Shown: in pieces, positions 26,210 to 34,555 of the stretch
Position numbering within the stretch: the first letter of the stretch is position 1
Layout of the letters: the number at the start of each line of letters is the position of its first letter
Assembly: GCF_003268775.1 (NCBI RefSeq)
Contig: NZ_QLSU01000004.1
Coordinates: 1-64,000, forward strand
Direction of reading: 5' to 3'
DNA from: Paraburkholderia unamae
GTDB taxonomy: Bacteria > Pseudomonadota > Gammaproteobacteria > Burkholderiales > Burkholderiaceae
DNA: 64,000 nt
Translations under genes and position numbers: made by a program
The notes under the pieces: model-generated
Databases searched by the model: none
What the model saw: only the letters and a program-made list of their open reading frames with translations
Told to the model about the DNA's origin: nothing

Positions 26210-27958
26210 TCAATCGAGGCGCAGCCGGGACTCGGCGTAGGTGTACAGCGGACGCCAGAGCACGCGGTTGAACAGCGTAACGAACAGGGACATCATCGCG
26301 ATGCCCAGGATGATCTTGGGGAAGTCGCCGGCGGCCGTCGTCTCTGCAATGTACGAGCCGAGGCCGTGCGCGACGACCTTGGTGTCGCCCCACTGCACGA
26401 ACTCGGAAACGATGCTCGCGTTCCACGCGCCGCCCGAAGCCGTAATGGCGCCGGTGATGTAGTACGGGAAAATGCCCGGCAGCATGGCCTTTTTCCACCA
26501 TTGCCAGCCGCGAATGCGGAAATTCGTGGCCGCTTCCTTGTAGTCGTTCGGATACGCGCTCGCGCCCGCGATCACGTTGAAGAGGATGTACCACTGCGTG
26601 CCGAGCACGATCAGCGGCGAGAGCCAGATGTCAGGGTTCAGGTGAAAACGCACGATCACGATCACGAACACCGGGAACAGCAGGTTGGCCGGGAAGGCGG
26701 CCAGGAACTGCGCGAGCGGTTGAACCTTCTCGGCAAGCGAGGGGCGCAGGCCGATCAGCACGCCGAGCGGCACCCAGATCACGGAAGCGATGGCGATCAG
26801 CAGCATCACGCGAAAGAGCGTGATGAGGCCGAGCATGAACACGTGCCCGACTTCGTCGAGCGTCACGCCCGTGCGCACGTAGGCCACCACGCGCCACACC
26901 ACGAACACGGTCAGCGCGATCACGAACACGGCCCACACGATGTCGCCCACGCGCGAACGCTTGCTGATCGTGGTGACGACGGGCAGCGACTTCGGCAGTT
27001 GCACGCGCAACGGAATGCGCGCGAGCGTGGCGAGCAGGAAGCCCATCGGCACGAGCAGGCGGTGAATGAGGCGCGTGCGGCGGATCAGGTCGAGCAGCCA
27101 CGATTCGGGCGCGTCGCCCGAGCTCGTGTTTTCCATGCGGAACTTGTCGGCCCACGCCACCAGCGGGCGGAACAGGAACTGGTCGTAGGCGAGAATCACC
27201 ACCACCATCGCGAGAATCACCCAGCCCACGGCGTGCAGGTTCTTTTCCGCGATCGCCTGGGCCAGATACGCGCCGACGCCCGGCAGCGTGATCGTGTTGT
27301 TGCCCACCGTGATCGCTTCGGAAGCCACCACGAAGAACCATCCGCCCGACATCGACATCATCATGTTCCAGATGAGGCCCGGCATCGAGAACGGCACTTC
27401 GAGCTTCCAGAAACGCTGCCAGCCCGTGAGGTGGAACCCGCGCGAGACTTCATCCAGGTCGCGCGGCACCGTGCGCAGCGACTGGTAGAAGCTGAACGTC
27501 ATGTTCCAGGCCTGGCTCGTGAAGATCGCGAAGATCGCCGCAAGCTCGGCCCCCAGCACGCGCGACGGAAACAGCGCGAGAAAGAACGTGACCGTGAACG
27601 AGATGTAGCCGAGCACCGGCACCGACTGAAGGATGTCGAGAATCGGCACGAGCACCTGGCCCGCGCGGCGGCTCTTTGCCGCGAGCGTGCCGTACGCCAG
27701 CGTAAAGATGAGCGAGGCCACCATCGCCGCGAGCATGCGCAGCGTGGTGCGCATGGCGTACTCGGGCAGGTTCGCCGGATCGAGCGAGATGGGCTGCGCC
27801 TTGAGCGTGGCGATCGGCGCCATCGTCTCGTGAAAGCCCACGGCCGCCATCGCGATCAGGCCGATCATGAGCGGGAACGCCACGAAATCCCAGCGATTGG
27901 GCAGCACGCGCCACGCCGAAGCGTTGGCCGTGCGGTTCAGGTTGAAGCCGAACTCCAT
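26210..27958 (-). CDS. ABC transporter permease, two fused BPD_transp_1 domains
   Basis: 582 residues with two consecutive permease halves, each with the EAA-type cytoplasmic loop: first SRGFHLTGWQRFWKLEVPFSMPGLIWNMMMS (around 185-215) and second EAATNFRIRGWQWWKKAMLPGIFPYYITGAI. A charged linker (FRMENTSSGDAPESW) separates the halves. This double permease always pairs with the AAA-associated ATPase encoded next. The start at 27958 overlaps the stop of a 37-codon upstream frame (TAATG). A start at 28081 would add 41 residues without family support. Inner membrane; substrate unknown. Confidence 0.88.
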   Translation of the reverse strand: MEFGFNLNRTANASAWRVLPNRWDFVAFPLMIGLIAMAAVGFHETMAPIATLKAQPISLDPANLPEYAMRTTLRMLAAMVASLIFTLAYGTLAAKSRRAGQVLVPILDILQSVPVLGYISFTVTFFLALFPSRVLGAELAAIFAIFTSQAWNMTFSFYQSLRTVPRDLDEVSRGFHLTGWQRFWKLEVPFSMPGLIWNMMMSMSGGWFFVVASEAITVGNNTITLPGVGAYLAQAIAEKNLHAVGWVILAMVVVILAYDQFLFRPLVAWADKFRMENTSSGDAPESWLLDLIRRTRLIHRLLVPMGFLLATLARIPLRVQLPKSLPVVTTISKRSRVGDIVWAVFVIALTVFVVWRVVAYVRTGVTLDEVGHVFMLGLITLFRVMLLIAIASVIWVPLGVLIGLRPSLAEKVQPLAQFLAAFPANLLFPVFVIVIVRFHLNPDIWLSPLIVLGTQWYILFNVIAGASAYPNDYKEAATNFRIRGWQWWKKAMLPGIFPYYITGAITASGGAWNASIVSEFVQWGDTKVVAHGLGSYIAETTAAGDFPKIILGIAMMSLFVTLFNRVLWRPLYTYAESRLRLD

Positions 27959-28071
27959 TAGCGGCCTCCGTTGGCGAGAACAGGCGTGGACACAGGCGCG
28001 GACGCGACGAGGCCGACGCAGGCGCGCGCTGCGCGGCGGATCGTTCGCAATGTGTAGTTGAACTGGTTCAT
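27958..28071 (-). CDS. Short ORF (37 aa) translationally coupled to the ABC permease
   Basis: Begins MNQFNYTLRTIRRAARACVG and ends with TAA overlapping the permease ATG. The ribosome site is weak. The sequence has a basic N-terminus and a short hydrophobic run, so it could be a small membrane or leader peptide, or merely a non-coding frame. The exact coupling to the permease start is the main support. Confidence 0.3.
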   Translation of the reverse strand: MNQFNYTLRTIRRAARACVGLVASAPVSTPVLANGGR

Positions 28072-28175
28072 GTTGAAACACCGGCGTTGGGTTATTGCGC
28101 GAAACCCTCGCGCGGCGCGTACGGCCGGCCGTTCCGGCTGGTCGTACGCGCGGGGATCGTCACTTCATGGCTGAT

Positions 28176-28343
28176 TCAGACCCGAAACACGCGCGATCGC
28201 AGGTCTCGCCAGCGCGCGGCGAGTTGCGATTCCCGGCAGGGGGGCGGGGTGGGCGTGGGCGCGCGCTCGCGTGCGCCAAGCACATCGGGATGGAGGTGTT
28301 GCTGCGATTGCGGCAGGTGCGGCAAAAGAAGGCCGAAGTTCAT
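28176..28343 (-). CDS. Short ORF (55 aa) in the ABC operon leader
   Basis: Starts at 28343 with AGGAG six bases upstream. The N-terminus MNFGLLLPHLPQSQQHLHPD is followed by a Pro/Arg-rich tail. No family recognised. Included because of its strong ribosome site and its place between two other short frames ahead of the permease gene. Confidence 0.3.
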   Translation of the reverse strand: MNFGLLLPHLPQSQQHLHPDVLGARERAPTPTPPPCRESQLAARWRDLRSRVFRV

Positions 28344-28409
28344 GCTGGATCTCCTGGCGTCATGCGGGACGCGTTAGGAAGGAAAGCCAGCAGACCCGGT
28401 AACGCGCAG

Positions 28410-28496
28410 TCAGCGCGCGACGATTCGCGTCTGCCCGCTTTCCTCAGTGCAATTCAAAAGGAAGCGGCATAACGGATAACTGTCACTGTCAGACAT
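28410..28496 (-). CDS. Short ORF (28 aa) in the ABC operon leader
   Basis: Starts at 28496 behind AAGGAG five bases upstream, the best ribosome site in the leader. The peptide MSDSDSYPLCRFLLNCTEES is too short for a family call. It may be a regulatory leader peptide. Confidence 0.3.
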   Translation of the reverse strand: MSDSDSYPLCRFLLNCTEESGQTRIVAR

Positions 28497-29243
28497 CGGA
28501 ACTCCTTATCGTCACGGCGGCTGACCCGGCGGCCCCGGTCGAGCTTGCGGCTCGAACGCGTTGCGGCCCCAAGGCGGCGCATGTGTCGATCCGCCCGTCG
28601 CGCCGTTACGGCGAAACGAACGAACCGTGCCGCAAGCGCACGTCGAATAAACGACGGCGTACGGCGCGATGTCGGCCAACCGCGGCGCTTGAACTGCTCA
28701 AGTCGCTGCGGCGTCGGTCGACGCTTTCAAGAGTGCACGAGGATTTACTGCTGGACGCGCACCATCTGCCTGGCTGGCAAGACGGCGGCTGAAAGAAAGG
28801 GAGCGCGGACGTCCTGCCGGTCAGGCAGCGAAACTGTTCGAAGATCGACTACTGCTACTGTCCAAGGCGTCAGCCCCTTTTGTTAAGACGGGCGAATTTT
28901 AGGCGCGCCACCTATCCGAAGTCAACACGATTCGCGCCCGGCGTCAAATCTCGTGCCAATGCCGCCACAACGCCGACCGGCGGCGTCGAGGCAGACATGC
29001 GCAAGCGCTGCGGAAATACGGGGGCACATCATCAATCAAGGCCACCCGGAACCGCGTATCGCCGCCCGCTTTTCGCCATTCGCGTCGATCCGGCTCGCCT
29101 CGTAAAGAGGGGTCGTACACTCTCATCGTACTGCGTTCTGCCCGCCGCTCTGCGCGTTTCAACCTGTCTTGCCGAAACCCTTTGGAGCGCAATCCGCGTA
29201 CCCGGCGCGGCCCTCGACCCCGGTTTTGCACCCCACGCACGCA
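28497..29243. other. Gene-free leader and intergenic stretch upstream of the ABC operon
   Basis: About 750 bp without a supportable gene. On the minus strand, directly upstream of the short ORFs, it reads as a long potential 5' leader with local hairpins, for example CTGCC/GGCAG at 28814-28828. I searched by eye for known riboswitch cores (manganese yybP-ykoY, guanidine I-III) and did not find one I trust. Confidence 0.45.
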
Positions 29244-29705
29244 TTACGCGCTCTTGCGTATCGCCCGCGCGTTCACGTCCGCCGCGCCCATGCGCTCCAG
29301 GCGTTCGCTCGCCTCGGTGAGCGCCCACAGCGGCGCGCTGTGCAACTGGCGGTCGTACACGGTCACGAGTTGCGCGAGCGCCTCGAAGCCCGCGTCGTCG
29401 AGTTGCCAGCCGCCGCCCGTATTGCCGCGCTCGAAGCAGGCGATCAGCGCGGCATCCGCCGCGCGTACCGATTCGGGCTCGAACGCGCCGTAGCCGGCTT
29501 CCGCAATCGATTGCGCGAGCACGTGAGCATGAAGCAAGGCGCGTGCGTCATCGCCGCTGCCGCCACGGCGCAGGGCGGCGAGCGCGAGATGCACTTGCAG
29601 CGCGAGGTCGTTGGCGACGGCGTGCGGTATCGGCAGCAACATCGATTTGCTGCGACGGGCGCGGCCGGCTTGTGAGTGCTGCGCAAAGGAGATCGTCCTG
29701 GCCAT
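29244..29705 (-). CDS. Conserved hypothetical protein (153 aa)
   Basis: Start at 29705 (MARTISFAQHSQAGRARRSKSM) is preferred over 29747. The basic N-terminal 20 residues precede a mainly helical body: HAVANDLALQVHLALAALRRGGSGDDARALLHAHVLAQSIAEAGYG, then AADAALIACFERG and LDDAGFEALAQLVTVYDRQLHSAPLWALTEASERLERM. It resembles Burkholderia proteins annotated loosely as Fis-like, but I see no Fis helix-turn-helix. Soluble, no signal. It is 129 bp downstream of the zinc-finger gene on the same strand. Confidence 0.6.
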   Translation of the reverse strand: MARTISFAQHSQAGRARRSKSMLLPIPHAVANDLALQVHLALAALRRGGSGDDARALLHAHVLAQSIAEAGYGAFEPESVRAADAALIACFERGNTGGGWQLDDAGFEALAQLVTVYDRQLHSAPLWALTEASERLERMGAADVNARAIRKSA

Positions 29706-29834
29706 GGAATCGGGCACGTTAGATTCTGTTCCGTGCAATAACGGCACGCCGCGCCGAAGGTTAAGCGCGCAACGTCGAATCGAGTGTAACGATCGGTGAC
29801 AGCCATGCGGGGCGCATTGCCCGCGCGGCTCCCG

Positions 29835-30296
29835 TCAATCGCCCTGGCGTGCTTCGCCCTCGCCACGCCGCGCGGCCATGAACGCCTCGATATGGCGGAT
29901 GGCCGCTTCGCACTGTTCGAGCGTCAGGAGATGAATGGACGGATTGGGCAAGTCGTAGCCCAGTTCACCCGCGAGCCACCGGATCGCTTTGCCGCGCGCT
30001 TCGAACGCGTTCACCTTGTCGCGGCGCATTTTCGCGGCGACGAGCGGTTCGAGCGCGTCGTGCAAGCGGCTCTTGGCGTCGCGCAGGGCGGCGTTGGCGA
30101 GGCGGCCGAGCGGCACGTGGCGCGTGCTGCGCGCGGGCACGCCGATCCACGCCTCGCAAGGCGTGCAAACCCAGAGCGGGCCGTGATCGTCGCGATAGGG
30201 GTAGGCCTCATCGGTGAAGCGCGCGAGCACCGCTTTCGCACCGCAGTAGTCGCACAGCGGCTGCGGCAGCGCCTTGACTGGACGGCCTACGCGCAT
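29835..30296 (-). CDS. Zinc-finger-containing protein (DUF3268-like)
   Basis: 153 residues. The N-terminus has a treble-clef-like zinc site: CDYCGAKAVLARFTD followed by WVCTPCEAWIGVP, i.e. CxxC ... CxxC. Next come helices (LGRLANAALRDAKSRLHDALEPLVAAKMRRDKVNAFEARGKAIRWLAGELGY) and the segment IHLLTLEQCEAAIRHIEAFMA. This is the layout of the DUF3268 zinc-finger family found in proteobacteria and phages. Function unknown, nucleic-acid binding plausible. A start at 30296 removes an implausible 46-residue extension. Confidence 0.7.
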   Translation of the reverse strand: MRVGRPVKALPQPLCDYCGAKAVLARFTDEAYPYRDDHGPLWVCTPCEAWIGVPARSTRHVPLGRLANAALRDAKSRLHDALEPLVAAKMRRDKVNAFEARGKAIRWLAGELGYDLPNPSIHLLTLEQCEAAIRHIEAFMAARRGEGEARQGD

Positions 30297-30479
30297 GCGG
30301 CGCTCCGTGGGGCAATGGTCGAGGGTGGCATGACGTGAAGGGTGAATGAGGGATGCTGCAATTGTTGCGATTACTGCGAATGATTGCGCCGGATCGCTTT
30401 GCACAACACTTCGCAAAAGAATAACGGCAAACACCGGCCCGCGGCATGGCCGGGACCGGGTGCCGCAGGCGCTGCGCGA

Positions 30480-31754
30480 CTAGCTCGCGCTGGCGGTGGC
30501 GCGCGTCTCTTCGCGCTCCAGCGAGCGCGTGTCGCGCAGCGCCGGAAAGAGCCGCATCCACAGCAGCGCGACGCAGATGGTCGCCACGCCGCCCACCAGC
30601 ACGGCGCGCTGCGCGCCCCACCATCCGGCGGTCAGGCCCGACTCGAATTCGCCGAGCTGGTTCGACGTGCCGATGAAGAGCGAGTTCACGGCGCTCACGC
30701 GGCCGAGCGTTTCGTCGGGCGTGCGCAACTGCACGAGCGACGTGCGCACCACCACGCTCACCACGTCCGACGCGCCGAGCGCCGCCAGCGCGATGAGCGA
30801 CACGACGATGTTGTGCGAGAGCCCGAAGGCGATGGTCGCGCAGCCGAACACGATCACGCCGCCGAACATCGCAAGGCCCGGCCGGCGCCGCAGCGGGAAG
30901 TGCGCGAGCCAGATCGAGCCCGCCAGCGCGCCGGCGGCCGAGGCCGAGCGCAGGAGCCCGAGCGCGATCGGCCCCGCGTGCAGGATGTCGCGGGCGAACA
31001 CGGGCAACAACGCCGTTGCGCCGCCGAACAGCACGGCGAAGAGATCGAGCGACAGCGCGCCGAGAATCACGGGCTGCGAGCGGATGAAGGCGATGCCCGA
31101 AAACACCGATTCGAGCGTGACCGGCGTGCGCGCGGGCGGCTTCGCGCGCATCGGGATCGTGCCCGAGAGCGCGGCCGCCAAGGCGAACGCGAGCGTGCAG
31201 GCGGCATAGGCAGGCGTCGCGCCGATCCCGTAGAGCAGGCCGCCCAGCGCCGGGCCGACGATGTTCGCGGTCTGGTTCGCCGAAGTCGACCAGGCGGTGG
31301 CGTTCGGCAATTGCGGACGCGGCACGACGCCTGGCAACAGCGACGACATGGCGGGCGACTCGAACGCGCGCGCCGCGCCCATGCAGGCCGCAAGCGCGTA
31401 AATGAGCGGCGCGCCCAGCCAGCCGCCCAGCGTGCCGGCGGCAAAAGTCAGCGCCGCGGCGCATTCGACAAGCTGACACACCGACGCGATGCGCCGCCGG
31501 TCGTACCGATCGGCCACGTGCCCCACCACGAGCGTGAGCAGGAACATCGGCAGGAACTGCGCAAGGCCGACGAGACCGAGCGCGAATGCGCTGTGCGTGA
31601 GCGCGTAGATGTGCCAGCCCATAGCGACGGCGAGCATCTGGAACGCGAGCGAAGACAGTACGCGCGCGCCGTAGAAACGCTGGAAGCCGCGATTGTGCGA
31701 GAGACTGGGCGGGTCTTCGGACGCGCCGTCCGGGGCCGGGGAAGGTGTGGTCAT
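30480..31754 (-). CDS. MFS transporter (MFS_3, enterobactin-exporter-like)
   Basis: 424 residues from ATG 31754 (MTTPSPAPDGASEDPP). Twelve hydrophobic segments; VVGHVADRYDRRRIASVCQLVE is the loop 2-3 motif and GALAGSIWLAHFPLRRRPGLAMFGG the equivalent in the second half. The subfamily (EntS-like) contains siderophore and drug exporters, but no siderophore genes are near. It is divergent from the 192-aa gene and shares a 171-bp intergenic region with a ModE-box-like palindrome, so molybdate-dependent expression is possible. Confidence 0.82.
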   Translation of the reverse strand: MTTPSPAPDGASEDPPSLSHNRGFQRFYGARVLSSLAFQMLAVAMGWHIYALTHSAFALGLVGLAQFLPMFLLTLVVGHVADRYDRRRIASVCQLVECAAALTFAAGTLGGWLGAPLIYALAACMGAARAFESPAMSSLLPGVVPRPQLPNATAWSTSANQTANIVGPALGGLLYGIGATPAYAACTLAFALAAALSGTIPMRAKPPARTPVTLESVFSGIAFIRSQPVILGALSLDLFAVLFGGATALLPVFARDILHAGPIALGLLRSASAAGALAGSIWLAHFPLRRRPGLAMFGGVIVFGCATIAFGLSHNIVVSLIALAALGASDVVSVVVRTSLVQLRTPDETLGRVSAVNSLFIGTSNQLGEFESGLTAGWWGAQRAVLVGGVATICVALLWMRLFPALRDTRSLEREETRATASAS

Positions 31755-31875
31755 GAACAGCGGAAATGAGCGGGAAAGCGGATGCGCGCGGCGGCGCAAA
31801 GCGGCAATTTTAGTGCATGCGGCGCTGCGCCACAGGCAGGCCCGGCGACGCGGCTTGCGCGCGCCCGCCATGCTT

Positions 31876-31899
31876 CGTTATATCCTATAGAATATAACG
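31876..31899. promoter_or_regulatory. ModE-box-like operator
   Basis: CGTTATAT (31876-31883) and ATATAACG (31892-31899), perfect inverted arms around eight bases (CCTATAGA). The arms and spacing match the E. coli ModE operator type (CGTTATAT...ATAACG) known from modABCD. It ends 27 bp before the TTG start of the 192-aa gene. Confidence 0.7.
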
Positions 31900-31925
31900 A
31901 ACGAACACGATACGGGAGAGTGGGA

Positions 31926-32504
31926 TTGGCGAGCAGTCGGCGCCTCGTTAGCGCGGCAACATCGAATGTCCTGGCGGACGGCTTCGCGGCCTCGATCACG
32001 ACGCTGCGCCCCGCGTCCGGTCACGAGCGCGCGGAGCTGATCCGCGACGTGATCGACGCGTTCCGGCGTTTGCGCAACAGCATCGAGCGCTTCGACCGCA
32101 TGCTGGCGCAGGGCGGCGGCGCGCAAGCCGTGCAAGCCGCGCAGGCCGGCGTGTCGCTGCAACCGCTGCTCGCCGCCCTTTCGCGGCGCGGCGACTTCGC
32201 TCGCTTTGCGCGCCAGCGCGAACTCAAGCGTGCGATTCGCGACGCGCGCCGGCTCGACAAGACGCGCGACGCGCTTTTCAGCGACGCGCTCAGTCTGGAC
32301 ACCGAAGCGCTGCGCCGCACCGTGAGCGAACTGGATCGGCTCGACGCGTCGTTTGTCGGGCTGGGCGTCGAGCATGTGCTTGAGCAGCACGCGAACGCGC
32401 TTGCAGCGACTAATGCAGCCAGCGCGGCCAACGCGCGCCATACATCACGCAACGAGGCAGCCACCGCCGTTGCGGCTGCGCTCGTGCGCGAACCCGCGGC
32501 CTGA
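31926..32504 (+). CDS. Hypothetical protein (192 aa) behind a ModE box
   Basis: Best start is TTG at 31926, with GGGAG seven bases upstream; no ATG occurs in a sensible place. The protein is helical and rich in Ala, Arg and Leu: HERAELIRDVIDAFRRLRNSIERFDRML, then LQPLLAALSRRGDFARFARQRELKRAIRDARRLDKTRDALF and LDTEALRRTVSELDRLDASFVGLGVEHVLEQ. No cysteine, signal or membrane segment. Coiled-coil bundle likely. I do not recognise the family. The ModE-like palindrome at its promoter and the adjacent DUF2325 and mod genes suggest a role in molybdenum or oxyanion metabolism (inference). Confidence 0.65.
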   Translation: MASSRRLVSAATSNVLADGFAASITTLRPASGHERAELIRDVIDAFRRLRNSIERFDRMLAQGGGAQAVQAAQAGVSLQPLLAALSRRGDFARFARQRELKRAIRDARRLDKTRDALFSDALSLDTEALRRTVSELDRLDASFVGLGVEHVLEQHANALAATNAASAANARHTSRNEAATAVAAALVREPAA

Positions 32505-32583
32505 GCCGCACCGCCGCCGATTCGCACGGCGGCGGAACACGCAAATTGTGCCGCCAGTGCTGCCGGGGCAGCCTCCCTGACTT

Positions 32584-32607
32584 CGTTATATTCCGTGGTA
32601 TATTGCG
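32584..32607. promoter_or_regulatory. ModE-box-like operator, imperfect
   Basis: CGTTATAT (32584-32591), eight bases, then ATATTGCG (32600-32607), two changes from a perfect ATATAACG arm. Same 24-bp size as the boxes at 31876 and 35724. It lies 90 bp upstream of the DUF2325 gene. Confidence 0.6.
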
Positions 32608-32696
32608 CTGTCGGTGCGCGGCCGTCAGTGCTCAGGCACAGGCGCCGCCCGCGCCCATGCAGAGCCCCGCGTTCCGCACCGGATCAGAGGTTACCC

Positions 32697-34016
32697 ATGC
32701 ACGCACCGCCGTTCCGCCTCGCCCGCACGCCGGGCAACGCTGCCTCGCAAGAAACCACGCTGCGCGCCTTCCCGGGCGCCGACTGCTGCGGTCCCTCGCA
32801 AGCCGAGCTCACCCGCGCACGGCAACGCACGCGCCTTGCCGAACTCGACGCCCATCTGCATTGCTCGATCATCGGCACCTGCCTGAGCACGCACGAACTG
32901 CGCAAGCTGGTCCCCAGACACACGGCGCTCGATGCCCGGCAAGCGAGCGATCTCGACATCCACCATGCCGCCGTCGAACTCGCGATCGAGGGCGGCGCGG
33001 GTGCCAAGGCGCTGCAAAAGGCACTCGACACGCGCTACGCGGGCGCGCTACGCCGCTTCGCCGGCGCGCGCGACGCGCAGGCCGTACTCTCGCTCTGGCA
33101 GGAGGCGCTCGCGAGCGGCGACATTCCGCCCGCCTACTGGGCGCTGATGACGCATCCGGCCACGACCATGGAAGTGCGCCAGTCGGCATTTGGCGAGTTG
33201 CACATGCTTTCGCACCTCGTGGGCGCGGCCAACCGCGCCGACTTGCGCCGCCTCGTGGCGCTGGAGGCCGAGAACGCCGACTTGCAGACCAAGGTCGAGC
33301 GCCAGCAGACCCGTCTGCACGAGATGAGCCGCGAGCGCGACGCGCTCGAAGCGCAAACGGCGCGCTTGAGCGCGCACGCCGCCGCGCAACGCGAGGCGCC
33401 GCCGCAACACGCGCAGGTGGAAGCGCTACAGGAAGCGCTGGCGGCGCGCGACGCCCGGCTCGCGCTGCACACGAGCCGCCGCGAAGCCGCCGAGCAACGC
33501 GCGAACGCCGACGCCGCCACGCTCCACACCCTGCGCGCGCAACTCGACGAAGCTCACGCGCTGATCGACGCCCTGCGCGCCGAAGTCCACGCCATGGAGC
33601 ACGCGACGCAAGCCCACGACGACGCGCAGGCCCCGCGCGCGCTCCCGCAGGACGCGCTCAAGGGACGCCGCATCGTCTATGTGGGCGGGCGGCCGGGATC
33701 GAATCACGCGCTCCGACGCTGGGTGGAATCGGCGGGAGGCGAATTGACCGTGCACGACGGCGGCATGGAAGATCGCAAGGGTTTGCTCGCGGCGGCGCTC
33801 GCCAGCGCGGATCTCGCGGTGTTCCCCGTGGACTGCATCGACCATGATTCGATGAGCACGCTCAAGCGCGTGTGCGAACGGCACCAGGTGACCTGGCACC
33901 CGTTGCGTACCGCGAGTCTGGCGAGCTTTGTCGAACTGATGATGCGGCTGCACACGAAGGCGCCGCCCACGCTTGCCGCCGTGCCCGTGTCGCGTTTCTG
34001 CCTGCGCCACGGTTAA
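32697..34016 (+). CDS. DUF2325-domain protein with Cys/His-rich N-terminus and coiled coil
   Basis: 439 residues from ATG 32697 (AGAGG nine bases upstream). Three parts are visible. Residues about 28-175 are helical with clustered possible metal ligands (DCC at 29-31, HCSIIGTC at 55-62, HH at 89-90, H153, H169, H173). Residues about 180-310 are a coiled coil (LEAENADLQTKVERQQTRLHEMSRERDALE). Residues about 322-415 are the DUF2325 domain (GRRIVYVGGRPGSNHALRRWVESAGGELTVHDGG, AVFPVDCIDHDSM), which resembles receiver-like alpha/beta folds. No experimental function is known to me. The ModE-like box and the neighbouring mod genes suggest molybdate-linked expression. Confidence 0.75.
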   Translation: MHAPPFRLARTPGNAASQETTLRAFPGADCCGPSQAELTRARQRTRLAELDAHLHCSIIGTCLSTHELRKLVPRHTALDARQASDLDIHHAAVELAIEGGAGAKALQKALDTRYAGALRRFAGARDAQAVLSLWQEALASGDIPPAYWALMTHPATTMEVRQSAFGELHMLSHLVGAANRADLRRLVALEAENADLQTKVERQQTRLHEMSRERDALEAQTARLSAHAAAQREAPPQHAQVEALQEALAARDARLALHTSRREAAEQRANADAATLHTLRAQLDEAHALIDALRAEVHAMEHATQAHDDAQAPRALPQDALKGRRIVYVGGRPGSNHALRRWVESAGGELTVHDGGMEDRKGLLAAALASADLAVFPVDCIDHDSMSTLKRVCERHQVTWHPLRTASLASFVELMMRLHTKAPPTLAAVPVSRFCLRHG

Positions 34017-34035
34017 TGGCGCACGTTGCGTCGCC

Positions 34036-34473
34036 CTAAGCCTTCACGAGCTTGACGAGCGCCTCGATCTCGGGCGCGCATACCGTTGCGGCGCGCGTCT
34101 CGATGCTGCGATAAAGGCGAATGATCTCTTCACCCACCGGCGTGAGCATGCTGCCGCCGCCACTCTGGCCGCCGTGCTCGGACACCATGGCCGGCGACTC
34201 CAGCGCGCGGTTGAGCTCGTCCATCAGCAGCCACGCGCGCCGGTACGACATGTTCATGCTGCGCGCCGCCGCCGAGATCGAACCGTGCTCGCGAACCGCT
34301 TCCAGCAACGACACCTTGCCGGGTCCGAGCGCGATCGTGCCGTCCTGGATGATGCGCATGCGAAAGCGCACATCCGGCCGGCCCGTTGCGGGCTGAGCGG
34401 ACTGACCAGACTCTTGCGCCTGCGTGGGCGCCGGCGCGTCAGCGCGCTGGGGATCGTTCGGGGGTGGGGTCAT
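34036..34473 (-). CDS. modE: ModE-type molybdate-responsive regulator, DNA-binding domain only
   Basis: 145 residues when started at 34473 (MTPPPNDPQ; 34485 is possible). A polar tail of about 35 residues precedes the LysR-like winged helix of ModE: RIIQDGTIALGPGKVSLLEAVREHGSISAAARSMNMSYRRAWLLMDELNRALESPAMVSEHGGQSGGGSMLTPVGEEIIRLYR. The C-terminal molbindin (Mop) repeats of E. coli ModE are absent. A separate two-Mop protein is encoded two genes upstream in the same operon, so sensing may be by partner or through that protein. It should recognise the three 24-bp boxes noted here. Confidence 0.88.
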   Translation of the reverse strand: MTPPPNDPQRADAPAPTQAQESGQSAQPATGRPDVRFRMRIIQDGTIALGPGKVSLLEAVREHGSISAAARSMNMSYRRAWLLMDELNRALESPAMVSEHGGQSGGGSMLTPVGEEIIRLYRSIETRAATVCAPEIEALVKLVKA

Positions 34474-34555
34474 GCGCGCAAGCATACACGATGCATGCCG
34501 CGCCTCGCACCCAGGCTTCGGCCCTGGGTTCGGCCTGCCGTGCAAGGCAAAAAAG

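Noticed and set aside
28497..28900. Known riboswitch upstream of the ABC importer (manganese or guanidine classes)
   Set aside because: I could not find the conserved cores; the structured look is kept only as an open finding.
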